Shown here: positions 1 through 12,971 of the stretch, in pieces
Numbering within the stretch: position 1 is the stretch's first letter
Layout: each line of letters begins with the position of its first letter
Assembly (NCBI RefSeq): GCF_963855985.1
Contig: NC_087118.1
Location: 1,860,001 to 1,924,000 of the forward strand
Direction: 5' to 3'
DNA: 64,000 nucleotides
Origin: Ostrinia nubilalis
Taxonomy: Eukaryota; Arthropoda; Insecta; Lepidoptera; Crambidae
Program-made: the position numbers and the translations under genes
The notes under the pieces: model-generated
What the model was told of the DNA's origin: nothing
The model's input: only the letters and a program-made list of their open reading frames with translations
The model's database searches: none

Positions 1-708
1 TGCTATGTATCTCCTATATACATGCCTCGTTTGTTTTGTCTTTTCCAGGGATGACATCATGTGCTTTTATGCACTATTCCCTGTGTTTTATGTTTTGTTG
101 CGATGACGTCCAATTTATATTGTGGCCAGCGACGTTTTGTTCTGTGGTTTTTAACCCAGACATTTTTTCTAGGGATGACATGTGTTGAAATATACACTTT
201 CCCTAGGGCCCACTGGATGGCTATTCCAGAAAATATGTTCGTAATGGCCGAAATAGCCTTACAACGTTACTGGGGATTCGAGTACCACTGGTTCACAGTT
301 GGGACTCTATGGGGAATTTTGAATGCAGGTGGCAAGCAGTATAATTTGAAACTGATGCTTACAGGTATGAAAGAGAGGTATGAAAGATGATTGTATGTTA
401 GTGTTGGGTTTTATTTATGCTCGGACAGCAGAGATTGTTTTAGGTTTGAAGAACATCAGTCCTGGTAGTTGGTTTTCATCTGGTTTGTTTTGCTTAGTGA
501 AAAGTCATTTGTTCTTGTTCCTGTTATGTCAGCATACCCTACAACTCGTTGTTTGTTTTTCCGATTTTTTTTCAGTTGAAGTTTCTGCTGGAACGTTTTC
601 TTTTTGAGGTCTTTCTGCGTTTAGACACATTTTTTTCTTTTTCAGTTTGTAGTTCGCTGAGGGCAGCTCAGATTCTTTCTCCGTGCGAATGTCTAGGGGG
701 GAGGGTAT
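1..708 (+). mobile_element. 3' end of LTR-A internal region, first copy
   Basis: This stretch repeats 14865-15572 almost base for base. It ends in a purine-rich tract (AGGGGGGAGGG, 695-705) a few bases before the LTR start at 709, the usual place of a retrotransposon polypurine tract. Open frames at 61-390 and 380-607 are short, have no recognisable domain and sit in T-rich sequence, so I do not call genes. The element continues beyond the left edge of the window. Together with 13333-15572 it implies two internal regions sharing one middle LTR, the product expected from LTR-LTR recombination between element copies. Confidence 0.75.
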
Positions 709-1690
709 TGTAGCGTTGCAGTTTTAGCTGTTTTCACAAATTGATTTTCTTACTCGATATTTGGATTTAGGATACCACTAGCGACATCTATTGGCGGATT
801 TAGAAGTTTGATTGAAGAAGGTTTGCAATAGATGGCGCTTTTTGCTCAGTCAATTCAAATATATTTTAATGAAACATTTCCTAATGTTTTTATTTTGATT
901 ATTCTATTTTTTAATAGAATATTTTCAGTGTTCTGGAAATTGTTTTCATCATGGTTTTTATTAGTATTTGCTTTTTTAAGCGGCGAAACGAAACGTCTCG
1001 CGATTGACATCGCGGCTGTCAGTTGAGCTGTCAAATCACTTTGGAATTTTGGTCGATCTTGCGCAACCGCAATTTTATTATTTTCGGGGATGTAATCCTC
1101 TATGTTTCAAATCGTGTGATGCAGAATGCATCCACGATAATTTCATAATATAATTAAAAATGAACACACATGAGGTAAGTTCCCGTCGGAGAATTTATTT
1201 ATTTTTTCGTGATTGATATTTTTCGTATTCCAGTACGTGGTATTTCATGTGATCGTTTCTTTCAGAAATTCCCTAAATCCTATTCGGATGAGGGTATTGG
1301 GTTGCTGAAGACTGCGAGTGAAGCTCAAATTAGCGAACAGTTTTCGTAAGTATTTGTTTCCCATTGCGGGTGTTTTCATAACCTAATGCCACGTTCCACA
1401 TGTGATGCTGACACTCGTATTTTTCGTTTCAGATGCGGGATTTTATAGTCCAAATATTTTACATTTTATAATTTAAACATAATATTTTGATGATATTTCA
1501 TATATTTTAATTTCTCTTCATTTCGTATGAATTGTTTCTCCTTTCTAAACTGCTGATCTCTTCGCATTTCCTCCTTGTCATCAAACCTCTGTCTCTGCAA
1601 GAGTTTGAACGCTTACCTGTCGAGGAGATGCAAGAGCTTCATCTGGCACTGCGCGCTTGAGGCCGTGGAGGACGCTGCTTGTAACCTAAT
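709..1690 (+). mobile_element. LTR-A, middle copy, left part
   Basis: It begins with TGTAGCGTTGCAG directly after the purine tract and matches 15573-16551 and 26325-27300. The match to the other LTRs stops after GTAACCTAA near 1689, where the 5.39 kb tandem unit begins. About 140 bp of LTR (equivalent to 16552-16692) is missing at the break, and the LTR resumes at about 12972. The open frame at 832-1026 recurs in all LTR copies but has no protein features and is treated as non-coding LTR. Confidence 0.8.
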
Positions 1691-3942
1691 CTAACTTGTA
1701 TTTCAGCACCACTGATTTACACAATTCCGACATTACGACGTCATCTTAATAGTACCTCTTGCTTTGAACGCTCAAATCGAACTGACTGTCCAGCGGCATG
1801 CCAGCGATAAGGTAACTTCCCCTTCCATCAGTGAAAGTCGACCGGTTCAAAACGACTTATCGACGGCATGCTCCGGAACTAGTCAAATGCAATACTTATT
1901 TCATAATTAGCCGTTTTCTTAATTTTTAAAATACTAAAATGTATACAATAAAAATCTAAAATAATTAAATTAAATAATAAATATGAAATAATTGGATTTA
2001 ATACAAATTAAATTCTAAAATCATTCTAATGTCTGCAAAATGCCTAGGAAGTAATCAAATAAAGTATTTTAATTTAATAATGGGTTTTTGGGTTCTTCTA
2101 AAATACAATACAAATACTAAAATTGTTGCAATAACTATTTAAAAGTAACCAATAATCGTATAAAATACAATATAAATTCTAAAATCATTACATTCGGCCA
2201 TCCGACACCGTGATGCCTCCCGGCATTCACGTCTAATAAGGATTTATTCTAAAATCATTAATATTACTTTTCAAACAATATTACAATATGAAGCATATAT
2301 AGTAGAATGATAAACAATTCTATGACAACTTGTTAACAAGTGTTTTAACATTAATAATGCATTTTAGAAACTATTCTTCATATTAAACCAGTAACAAATG
2401 TTAAGGGAGAAAAATCTTGTAGGCACTTATACACACTATACATTTTCACCTAATCTATATTATTATTCGTAATGACTTATTTTATAACCAATAACGGATA
2501 TTTGCATGAAATTCAGATATTAATCGTTTTACTTTATAATTTTCTCAAAACTACCATATCGAATATATTGGAAACTTCTCTTTTTAAACCCAAATTTTTA
2601 TTTCACATAAATACACGTCCATTAGATGTTAGTACATAATCAATTTAATTACAGTGTATCTTGCCATGACTGCCATGTGAAAGTTATTAAGTTTATAAGA
2701 ACATGTCAAAACGTTAATATTAAGTATATCCAATTATATCCATTTGTAACCGTAATCTGGCAAATAATGAATTATGGTCACGATTTATGATTAACACTAA
2801 AGGTACTTTCGTCACAATTATGTATTCCTAAGGCCTTAACATAATTTTCTTCTTTACAAATTTTCCAAGTTTTTGAAACCAATAGGTACAATTACAGTGT
2901 CCTTATATTATGTGTTTCTGAATGTCTGTGATGCTCGATTTTATCACGATAAGCGCAACATATTTGCCATCTAGCTGTACGTGGGACCACTAAAAATAAT
3001 TTGATAACCTTACTGTATCTGCTATTTGAAGAGATTATGATGTTTGGATGGGTTGTCGTCAGATTCTATGACTGAATTTTGGTATTTGGACTATTCGCGG
3101 AACTAAATTTCTTCTCCTTTTTTTTTTACGTGGTTCTTAAGGCAGCATAACCAGTAGAAACTTTTAAGTCGCAAAAGACATACCTTTTTTTTTTAGCACA
3201 CACACCACAGCTAGTGTCTCTAACTCATAGAAGTTGTCTTTCATTGAAGATGTCTTTCCTCAGGGGTCGTCTGTCTGTGGGTCGACTAAAGTAAGTGACT
3301 GCTACAGAACTTTGAAGACTTTTCTCTTTATCATCAAGATCTGACTTAAATATGATTTAGAGTCCTGAATAATATTGATAATCATAGCATTGGATCAAGT
3401 TAGTCATCTATGGTTTTCTGAACCCTTTTCCCTTTTGTAATGAGATAAGTGGTAATGGTGGTATTTGCACATTCTTTTTCATCCTGACATCAAAGACTGC
3501 ACGTATACGTCCTATCTCAGTCAGATTTATAGCAATACAATCGCGATAATTTCACAAAAGAGTATAAAGCTTATATAACTAACCAGAACATGTCGGAACT
3601 AAGTCCGGGCTTAGTCATAATATCAGCTCTATCGAGAGTATCCATAGCCGAGGGGTCTTTTTTCGATTTACATGACATATTGGACATGCTCCAAAAAGCA
3701 TTGAAGTAGCTATTAAAATATTTGCTTTAAGTGTTATTGGACTAGGAGACAAATTACCAAAAACGATTTCACCTTTGCCGTTGTGAATTAAAAAGGCTCT
3801 TTTAAACACCCGGTACTTGGCCCCCAGTTTAATTTACATACATAACATACAAAACAAACAACTGTGACAAACAAAATTCCACGCGGAAGAACCCCCGGCG
3901 GAAAGCTATTCGCATTATAAAATATCACTTGAAAATATAGAA

Positions 3943-3990
3943 CCGCCTAAGGCGGGAATCGAACCCACGGCCTTAAGCTCGCCAGGTGTC
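3943..3990 (-). repeat. tRNA-derived SINE fragment (3' half of a tRNA)
   Basis: On the minus strand there is a T-arm with a perfect B-box (GGTTCGATTCC) in the context GTGGGTTCGATTCCCGCC, followed by TTAGGCGG. The 5' half of a tRNA is not recognisable. The same 3' sequence closes the tRNA-like element at 33013-33085, so both probably come from one tRNA-derived SINE family. Confidence 0.5.
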
Positions 3991-5064
3991 AAGTTATTTT
4001 AAAAATTTAAATCGAAAGGCAACTGTAAACGCCAGAAACTATCCTCTGTAAAACTAGAAATTTATGTTATCTGGTATTCACTTGTGTCCGTCATTTTCGT
4101 GGCTCTCGAAAATATTCTGACCAGGAATTTTATAGAATGTCAGTATTCAAAACCGTGAGAAATTGCAGTTGCGTGAAGTTTTGACCAATAGACGTGTTGA
4201 CACCGCCAGTTAATTGACGTACTTTTAAAAACTGTTAAATCAAACTCCCATAGATTTCGTATAGCACGACAAGCAAGTGACGTCGCTATTTTGTGAATTT
4301 AAACTTCTGCCCCCCTAGACAAAACGCACTTTTTGATCGAATCGAAAATCGAATCCGTCAAAACTCCATACAAAAAAGGGGCTTTTCGACCACTTTTCGA
4401 CTGGTTTGCGATTGTAATTTGCACTTTGTCTAGACCCACTGCTCATTATGGAACCTTGACGTTTCATATCTTTTGCTCTACCAAAAAAAATGACTAACCT
4501 AACCTATGAAACCTTGGTACAGGTACTAAGTTCTTTTTATGGTTACAAATTGCATGACTTTTTTTTATGACTTCTTACAGTAATATAATATTGTGTTTAT
4601 TTGAGCTCGCTAACTGATGTAGTTCTTTGAGAAAACTAAATTAGAAGAAAAAGCTTAATTCAACTAGAAACTACCTATCTAGGTCAGACTAATGTAATCA
4701 GAGGTCAGAATAATTCGAAATATATTTTTGAAGTGGAATTATAGATCTATAGACAAGATATTGTACTTGGCAAAAGAACCTACCGAAAGTCCGAACCGAC
4801 GACAATTTTAAAATAAACGAATCATTAATTCACTTTACTTGTGTAAAAATATTTAAAAAAATAATATTTTTTTTGCACATTTACTTTAACGTTAATTTAA
4901 ACGTTATAATCGAATACTTTATCATTACCTTTAATTATTACTATTAAAGATTTACTACATAAGCTAATATTCCCATTTTACTGTAGGTATGCGTAATATT
5001 TCATAATGTGTGCGCAATAAAAAAAAACTACCATTAAAAAAATAGGCACTTTTCTTCACTAGAG

Positions 5065-5330
5065 TCTACCAGAAATTTTACGAACCTCATGTGGCACTGC
5101 TCTTTCAGTAGAGCTGGAAGAAGATGAGCTCCTTCGCGTATTTTTCTTCAACCTTGGCCCCATAGAAGACGATCGTGGTGGCGCCTTCTTACTGGACGAC
5201 GACGACAACTTCGTCCGCTTAGCACGCTTATTTCATCGTCAGCTGACGGGTGTCCCTGGCGGCATACGAGCTCCATCTTCAGTAGTCGTTGTACTCAACT
5301 GTGAAGTAAAGTACTCGACGAAATAAACTG
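5065..5330 (-). pseudogene. Ser/Lys-rich exon-like stretch
   Basis: The sequence here is richer in GC than its surroundings. One minus-strand frame gives a run of about 50 codons, serine- and basic-rich (pieces such as KRTKLSSSSSKKAPPRSS), ending in a stop near 5065. Just upstream a second open piece (TTEDGARMPPGTP) lies in the same frame but is cut off by two stop codons. This pattern could be a captured and decayed host exon. I cannot name the protein and low-complexity bias is also possible. Confidence 0.25.
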
Positions 5331-5659
5331 TGTCTGACCAGCATCAACTCAACATCATATGGAAGCTATGTTCATGTTATATTAAGCAAAAGTTTGATTT
5401 GTGTCTTTTCCAAAAATCTAAATCTCAAAAAATAAATCTAAAAAATCTTTTGTTTGACAATTAATATTATGCTCCCTGAGCAAAGTGTAGTAAAATACCA
5501 TTGTGACATGTTTCTATTATACATATGCATCACAAATAAAGATTTTGTATTTATACTTGTATTTTATTCAGTGCGACCTTCACACACAACTCATGTGACA
5601 ACTGGACGGCTTGCTTGTTATGTCAGTAATAGAAGGCTTTTCATTCTAGAGACTATCCT

Positions 5660-6915
5660 AAACAATGGGGTCCTTAAGGCGCATCTAGCCTGATAAACTG
5701 GAGGCGCGTCTAGCCTCGTTATACTCAGTCATAGTCCAAGGCGCATGTAGCCTGATGAAACTGGAGGCACGTCAAGCCTCGTTATACTAAGTCACAGTCA
5801 TAGTCCAAGGCACATCTAGCCTAATAAACTGGAGGCGCGTCTAGCCTCGTTATATTTAGTCATATTCAAAAGCGCATCTAGCCTGATAAACTGGAGGAGT
5901 GTCTAGCCTCGTTATACTAAGTCATAGTCATAGTCATAGTTCATAGTCTATAGTTATAGTCAAAGTCAAAGTCAAAGCCAAAGTCAAAATATCTTTATTT
6001 GTTTAGTAGACTAATTAATAGCACTTACAAATCGTCAAATATTTTGCTCATAAGGAGCCTCTACATGTCTCATACTTAGTCATAGTCAATGGGGCATCTA
6101 GCCTGATAAACTGGAGGCACGTCTAGCCTCGTTATACTAAGTCATAGCCATAGTCTAAGGCGCATCTAGCATTATGACCTGGAGGCGCGTCTAGCCTCGA
6201 TATACTAAGTCAGTCATGGTCATAGTCATAGTCATAGTCTAAGGCGCATCTAGCCTTGTTATACTCAGTCATAGTCAAAGGCGCATCTAGCCTGGTAAAC
6301 TGGAGGCGCGTCTAGCCTCGTTATACTAAGTCTTAGTCATGGTCAAAGTCATAGTCATAGTCTAAGGCGCATCTAGCCTATTAAACTGGAGGCGCGTCTA
6401 GCCTCGTTGTACGGAGTCATAGTCAAAGGCGCATCTAGCCTCGTTGTACTGAGTCATAGTCAAAGGCGCATCTAGCCTTGTAATACTGAGTCATAGTCAA
6501 ATTCGCATCTAGCCTTGTTATACTTAGTCATAGTCAAAGGCGCATCTAGCCTTGTTATACTGAGTCATAGTCAAAGGCGCATCTAGCCTTGTTATACTTA
6601 GTCATAGTCAAAGGCGCATCTAGCCTTGTCATACTTAGTCATGGTCAAAGTCATAGTCATAGTCATAGTCTAAGGCGCATCTAGCCTATTAAACTGGAGG
6701 CGCGTCTAGCCTCGTTGTACTGAGTCATAGTCCAAGGCGCATCTAGCCCTGTAATACTTAGTCATAGTCAAAGGCGCATCTAGCCTGATAAACTGGAGGT
6801 GCGTCTAACCTCGTTATACTAAGTCTTAGTCATGGTCATAGTCATGGTCATAGTCATAGTCTTAGTCATAGTCTAAGTCGCATCTAGCCTGATAAACTGA
6901 AGGCGCGTCTAGCCT
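5660..6915. repeat. Minisatellite (GGCGCATCTAGCC / GTCATAGTC)
   Basis: A tandem array of roughly 30-70 bp units built from GGCGCATCTAGCC, TGATAAACTGGAGGCGCG, TCTAGCCTCGTTATAC and a variable number of GTCATA hexamers. Units differ by point changes and by hexamer number, which is typical of a minisatellite shaped by slippage and unequal exchange. No coding frame runs through it. Confidence 0.9.
5940..6070 (-). mobile_element. CR1-like LINE 3' tail inside the minisatellite
   Basis: On the minus strand a short 3' UTR ends in a (GACTTT)n tail and contains a phrase equivalent to AAGTGCYA...AATAAA, resembling the tails at 22041-22180 and 28640-28690. It is a heavily 5'-truncated insertion. GTCATA units flank it on both sides. 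The copy in unit 2 lies at 11330-11460. Confidence 0.55.
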
Positions 6916-9332
6916 CGTTTTAAAAATAACTATTTCATGCATTAAACGAAATATTCATACGTTTTTCTACTTGAACTTTTAAAATCAATTACTTTTTAAC
7001 CAAATAAATAAAAACGTACCTTATGAGCTGTAGATCACGTACCACTTCTGAGTTGAAATGAAACACTCTTGTAGGTTGTTCTAACTTGTATTTCAGCACC
7101 ACTGATTTACACAATTCCGACATTACGACGTCATCTTAATAGTACCTCTTGCTTTGAACGCTCAAATCGAACTGACTGTCCAGCGGCATGCCAGCGATAA
7201 GGTAACTTCCCCTTCCATCAGTGAAAGTCGACCGGTTCAAAACGACTTATCGACGGCATGCTCCGGAACTAGTCAAATGCAATACTTATTTCATAATTAG
7301 CCGTTTTCTTAATTTTTAAAATACTAAAATGTATACAATAAAAATCTAAAATAATTAAATTAAATAATAAATATGAAATAATTGGATTTAATACAAATTA
7401 AATTCTAAAATCATTCTAATGTCTGCAAAATGCCTAGGAAGTAATCAAATAAAGTATTTTAATTTAATAATGGGTTTTTGGGTTCTTCTAAAATACAATA
7501 CAAATACTAAAATTGTTGCAATAACTATTTAAAAGTAACCAATAATCGTATAAAATACAATATAAATTCTAAAATCATTACATTCGGCCATCCGACACCG
7601 TGATGCCTCCCGGCATTCACGTCTAATAAGGATTTATTCTAAAATCATTAATATTACTTTTCAAACAATATTACAATATGAAGCATATATAGTAGAATGA
7701 TAAACAATTCTATGACAACTTGTTAACAAGTGTTTTAACATTAATAATGCATTTTAGAAACTATTCTTCATATTAAACCAGTAACAAATGTTAAGGGAGA
7801 AAAATCTTGTAGGCACTTATACACACTATACATTTTCACCTAATCTATATTATTATTCGTAATGACTTATTTTATAACCAATAACGGATATTTGCATGAA
7901 ATTCAGATATTAATCGTTTTACTTTATAATTTTCTCAAAACTACCATATCGAATATATTGGAAACTTCTCTTTTTAAACCCAAATTTTTATTTCACATAA
8001 ATACACGTCCATTAGATGTTAGTACATAATCAATTTAATTACAGTGTATCTTGCCATGACTGCCATGTGAAAGTTATTAAGTTTATAAGAACATGTCAAA
8101 ACGTTAATATTAAGTATATCCAATTATATCCATTTGTAACCGTAATCTGGCAAATAATGAATTATGGTCACGATTTATGATTAACACTAAAGGTACTTTC
8201 GTCACAATTATGTATTCCTAAGGCCTTAACATAATTTTCTTCTTTACAAATTTTCCAAGTTTTTGAAACCAATAGGTACAATTACAGTGTCCTTATATTA
8301 TGTGTTTCTGAATGTCTGTGATGCTCGATTTTATCACGATAAGCGCAACATATTTGCCATCTAGCTGTACGTGGGACCACTAAAAATAATTTGATAACCT
8401 TACTGTATCTGCTATTTGAAGAGATTATGATGTTTGGATGGGTTGTCGTCAGATTCTATGACTGAATTTTGGTATTTGGACTATTCGCGGAACTAAATTT
8501 CTTCTCCTTTTTTTTTTACGTGGTTCTTAAGGCAGCATAACCAGTAGAAACTTTTAAGTCGCAAAAGACATACCTTTTTTTTTTAGCACACACACCACAG
8601 CTAGTGTCTCTAACTCATAGAAGTTGTCTTTCATTGAAGATGTCTTTCCTCAGGGGTCGTCTGTCTGTGGGTCGACTAAAGTAAGTGACTGCTACAGAAC
8701 TTTGAAGACTTTTCTCTTTATCATCAAGATCTGACTTAAATATGATTTAGAGTCCTGAATAATATTGATAATCATAGCATTGGATCAAGTTAGTCATCTA
8801 TGGTTTTCTGAACCCTTTTCCCTTTTGTAATGAGATAAGTGGTAATGGTGGTATTTGCACATTCTTTTTCATCCTGACATCAAAGACTGCACGTATACGT
8901 CCTATCTCAGTCAGATTTATAGCAATACAATCGCGATAATTTCACAAAAGAGTATAAAGCTTATATAACTAACCAGAACATGTCGGAACTAAGTCCGGGC
9001 TTAGTCATAATATCAGCTCTATCGAGAGTATCCATAGCCGAGGGGTCTTTTTTCGATTTACATGACATATTGGACATGCTCCAAAAAGCATTGAAGTAGC
9101 TATTAAAATATTTGCTTTAAGTGTTATTGGACTAGGAGACAAATTACCAAAAACGATTTCACCTTTGCCGTTGTGAATTAAAAAGGCTCTTTTAAACACC
9201 CGGTACTTGGCCCCCAGTTTAATTTACATACATAACATACAAAACAAACAACTGTGACAAACAAAATTCCACGCGGAAGAACCCCCGGCGGAAAGCTATT
9301 CGCATTATAAAATATCACTTGAAAATATAGAA

Positions 9333-9380
9333 CCGCCTAAGGCGGGAATCGAACCCACGGCCTTAAGCTCGCCAGGTGTC
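9333..9380 (-). repeat. tRNA-derived SINE fragment, second unit
   Basis: Copy of 3943-3990 displaced by 5390 bp within tandem unit 2, with the same B-box. Confidence 0.5.
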
Positions 9381-10454
9381 AAGTTATTTTAAAAATTTAA
9401 ATCGAAAGGCAACTGTAAACGCCAGAAACTATCCTCTGTAAAACTAGAAATTTATGTTATCTGGTATTCACTTGTGTCCGTCATTTTCGTGGCTCTCGAA
9501 AATATTCTGACCAGGAATTTTATAGAATGTCAGTATTCAAAACCGTGAGAAATTGCAGTTGCGTGAAGTTTTGACCAATAGACGTGTTGACACCGCCAGT
9601 TAATTGACGTACTTTTAAAAACTGTTAAATCAAACTCCCATAGATTTCGTATAGCACGACAAGCAAGTGACGTCGCTATTTTGTGAATTTAAACTTCTGC
9701 CCCCCTAGACAAAACGCACTTTTTGATCGAATCGAAAATCGAATCCGTCAAAACTCCATACAAAAAAGGGGCTTTTCGACCACTTTTCGACTGGTTTGCG
9801 ATTGTAATTTGCACTTTGTCTAGACCCACTGCTCATTATGGAACCTTGACGTTTCATATCTTTTGCTCTACCAAAAAAAATGACTAACCTAACCTATGAA
9901 ACCTTGGTACAGGTACTAAGTTCTTTTTATGGTTACAAATTGCATGACTTTTTTTTATGACTTCTTACAGTAATATAATATTGTGTTTATTTGAGCTCGC
10001 TAACTGATGTAGTTCTTTGAGAAAACTAAATTAGAAGAAAAAGCTTAATTCAACTAGAAACTACCTATCTAGGTCAGACTAATGTAATCAGAGGTCAGAA
10101 TAATTCGAAATATATTTTTGAAGTGGAATTATAGATCTATAGACAAGATATTGTACTTGGCAAAAGAACCTACCGAAAGTCCGAACCGACGACAATTTTA
10201 AAATAAACGAATCATTAATTCACTTTACTTGTGTAAAAATATTTAAAAAAATAATATTTTTTTTGCACATTTACTTTAACGTTAATTTAAACGTTATAAT
10301 CGAATACTTTATCATTACCTTTAATTATTACTATTAAAGATTTACTACATAAGCTAATATTCCCATTTTACTGTAGGTATGCGTAATATTTCATAATGTG
10401 TGCGCAATAAAAAAAAACTACCATTAAAAAAATAGGCACTTTTCTTCACTAGAG

Positions 10455-10720
10455 TCTACCAGAAATTTTACGAACCTCATGTGGCACTGCTCTTTCAGTA
10501 GAGCTGGAAGAAGATGAGCTCCTTCGCGTATTTTTCTTCAACCTTGGCCCCATAGAAGACGATCGTGGTGGCGCCTTCTTACTGGACGACGACGACAACT
10601 TCGTCCGCTTAGCACGCTTATTTCATCGTCAGCTGACGGGTGTCCCTGGCGGCATACGAGCTCCATCTTCAGTAGTCGTTGTACTCAACTGTGAAGTAAA
10701 GTACTCGACGAAATAAACTG
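10455..10720 (-). pseudogene. Ser/Lys-rich exon-like stretch, second unit
   Basis: Identical copy of the 5065-5330 stretch in tandem unit 2, with the same stops. Confidence 0.25.
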
Positions 10721-11049
10721 TGTCTGACCAGCATCAACTCAACATCATATGGAAGCTATGTTCATGTTATATTAAGCAAAAGTTTGATTTGTGTCTTTTC
10801 CAAAAATCTAAATCTCAAAAAATAAATCTAAAAAATCTTTTGTTTGACAATTAATATTATGCTCCCTGAGCAAAGTGTAGTAAAATACCATTGTGACATG
10901 TTTCTATTATACATATGCATCACAAATAAAGATTTTGTATTTATACTTGTATTTTATTCAGTGCGACCTTCACACACAACTCATGTGACAACTGGACGGC
11001 TTGCTTGTTATGTCAGTAATAGAAGGCTTTTCATTCTAGAGACTATCCT

Positions 11050-12305
11050 AAACAATGGGGTCCTTAAGGCGCATCTAGCCTGATAAACTGGAGGCGCGTC
11101 TAGCCTCGTTATACTCAGTCATAGTCCAAGGCGCATGTAGCCTGATGAAACTGGAGGCACGTCAAGCCTCGTTATACTAAGTCACAGTCATAGTCCAAGG
11201 CACATCTAGCCTAATAAACTGGAGGCGCGTCTAGCCTCGTTATATTTAGTCATATTCAAAAGCGCATCTAGCCTGATAAACTGGAGGAGTGTCTAGCCTC
11301 GTTATACTAAGTCATAGTCATAGTCATAGTTCATAGTCTATAGTTATAGTCAAAGTCAAAGTCAAAGCCAAAGTCAAAATATCTTTATTTGTTTAGTAGA
11401 CTAATTAATAGCACTTACAAATCGTCAAATATTTTGCTCATAAGGAGCCTCTACATGTCTCATACTTAGTCATAGTCAATGGGGCATCTAGCCTGATAAA
11501 CTGGAGGCACGTCTAGCCTCGTTATACTAAGTCATAGCCATAGTCTAAGGCGCATCTAGCATTATGACCTGGAGGCGCGTCTAGCCTCGATATACTAAGT
11601 CAGTCATGGTCATAGTCATAGTCATAGTCTAAGGCGCATCTAGCCTTGTTATACTCAGTCATAGTCAAAGGCGCATCTAGCCTGGTAAACTGGAGGCGCG
11701 TCTAGCCTCGTTATACTAAGTCTTAGTCATGGTCAAAGTCATAGTCATAGTCTAAGGCGCATCTAGCCTATTAAACTGGAGGCGCGTCTAGCCTCGTTGT
11801 ACGGAGTCATAGTCAAAGGCGCATCTAGCCTCGTTGTACTGAGTCATAGTCAAAGGCGCATCTAGCCTTGTAATACTGAGTCATAGTCAAATTCGCATCT
11901 AGCCTTGTTATACTTAGTCATAGTCAAAGGCGCATCTAGCCTTGTTATACTGAGTCATAGTCAAAGGCGCATCTAGCCTTGTTATACTTAGTCATAGTCA
12001 AAGGCGCATCTAGCCTTGTCATACTTAGTCATGGTCAAAGTCATAGTCATAGTCATAGTCTAAGGCGCATCTAGCCTATTAAACTGGAGGCGCGTCTAGC
12101 CTCGTTGTACTGAGTCATAGTCCAAGGCGCATCTAGCCCTGTAATACTTAGTCATAGTCAAAGGCGCATCTAGCCTGATAAACTGGAGGTGCGTCTAACC
12201 TCGTTATACTAAGTCTTAGTCATGGTCATAGTCATGGTCATAGTCATAGTCTTAGTCATAGTCTAAGTCGCATCTAGCCTGATAAACTGAAGGCGCGTCT
12301 AGCCT
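11050..12305. repeat. Minisatellite, second tandem unit
   Basis: Same array as 5660-6915, displaced by 5390 bp, with the same order of variant units as far as compared. Confidence 0.9.
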
Positions 12306-12470
12306 CGTTTTAAAAATAACTATTTCATGCATTAAACGAAATATTCATACGTTTTTCTACTTGAACTTTTAAAATCAATTACTTTTTAACCAAATAAATA
12401 AAAACGTACCTTATGAGCTGTAGATCACGTACCACTTCTGAGTTGAAATGAAACACTCTTGTAGGTTGTT

Positions 12471-12971
12471 CTAACTTGTATTTCAGCACCACTGATTTAC
12501 ACAATTCCGACATTACGACGTCATCTTAATAGTACCTCTTGCTTTGAACGCTCAAATCGAACTGACTGTCCAGCGGCATGCCAGCGATAAGGTAACTTCC
12601 CCTTCCATCAGTGAAAGTCGACCGGTTCAAAACGACTTATCGACGGCATGCTCCGGAACTAGTCAAATGCAATACTTATTTCATAATTAGCCGTTTTCTT
12701 AATTTTTAAAATACTAAAATGTATACAATAAAAATCTAAAATAATTAAATTAAATAATAAATATGAAATAATTGGATTTAATACAAATTAAATTCTAAAA
12801 TCATTCTAATGTCTGCAAAATGCCTAGGAAGTAATCAAATAAAGTATTTTAATTTAATAATGGGTTTTTGGGTTCTTCTAAAATACAATACAAATACTAA
12901 AATTGTTGCAATAACTATTTAAAAGTAACCAATAATCGTATAAAATACAATATAAATTCTAAAATCATTAC
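12471..12971. repeat. 5390 bp tandem unit, truncated third copy
   Basis: This repeats the first 501 bases of the unit, then switches to LTR-A sequence at CATTACA/CTAGTAG. In the two full copies the bases after CATTACA are TTCGGCC. The junction has at most one or two bases of shared sequence, as seen at end-joining or replication-switch junctions. Confidence 0.85.

Larger units (their letters stand above)
1691..7080. repeat. 5390 bp tandem unit, copy 1
   Basis: The unit starts at CTAACTTGTATTTCAG and the same start recurs at 7081 and 12471, giving a period of exactly 5390 bp. By eye copies 1 and 2 show no differences over the lines compared. The unit is AT-rich and mostly without recognisable genes. 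It holds a tRNA-like half (about 3943-3990), a Ser/Lys-rich exon-like stretch (about 5065-5330) and a 1.2 kb minisatellite (about 5660-6915). Frames of 64 and 79 codons (3615-3809 minus, 5454-5693 plus) lack any known motif. It interrupts an LTR-A copy. Confidence 0.9.
7081..12470. repeat. 5390 bp tandem unit, copy 2
   Basis: A head-to-tail repeat of 1691-7080 with every internal landmark displaced by 5390 bp, including the 64- and 79-codon frames at 9005-9199 and 10844-11083. Such identity over more than 5 kb means either a very recent tandem duplication or an assembly artefact. The sequence alone cannot separate the two. Confidence 0.9.

Noticed and set aside
61..607. Frames of 109 and 75 codons, present twice in the window
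   Set aside because: They lie in the T-rich internal region of a non-autonomous LTR element and have no domain; duplication comes from the element.
3615..3809. 64-codon minus frame conserved in both tandem units
   Set aside because: Identity reflects the whole-unit duplication and not selection; no motif seen.
5660..6915. Possible CRISPR-like array because of regular repeats
   Set aside because: The units are contiguous and variable, with no unique spacers of constant length; the context is a eukaryotic repeat region.
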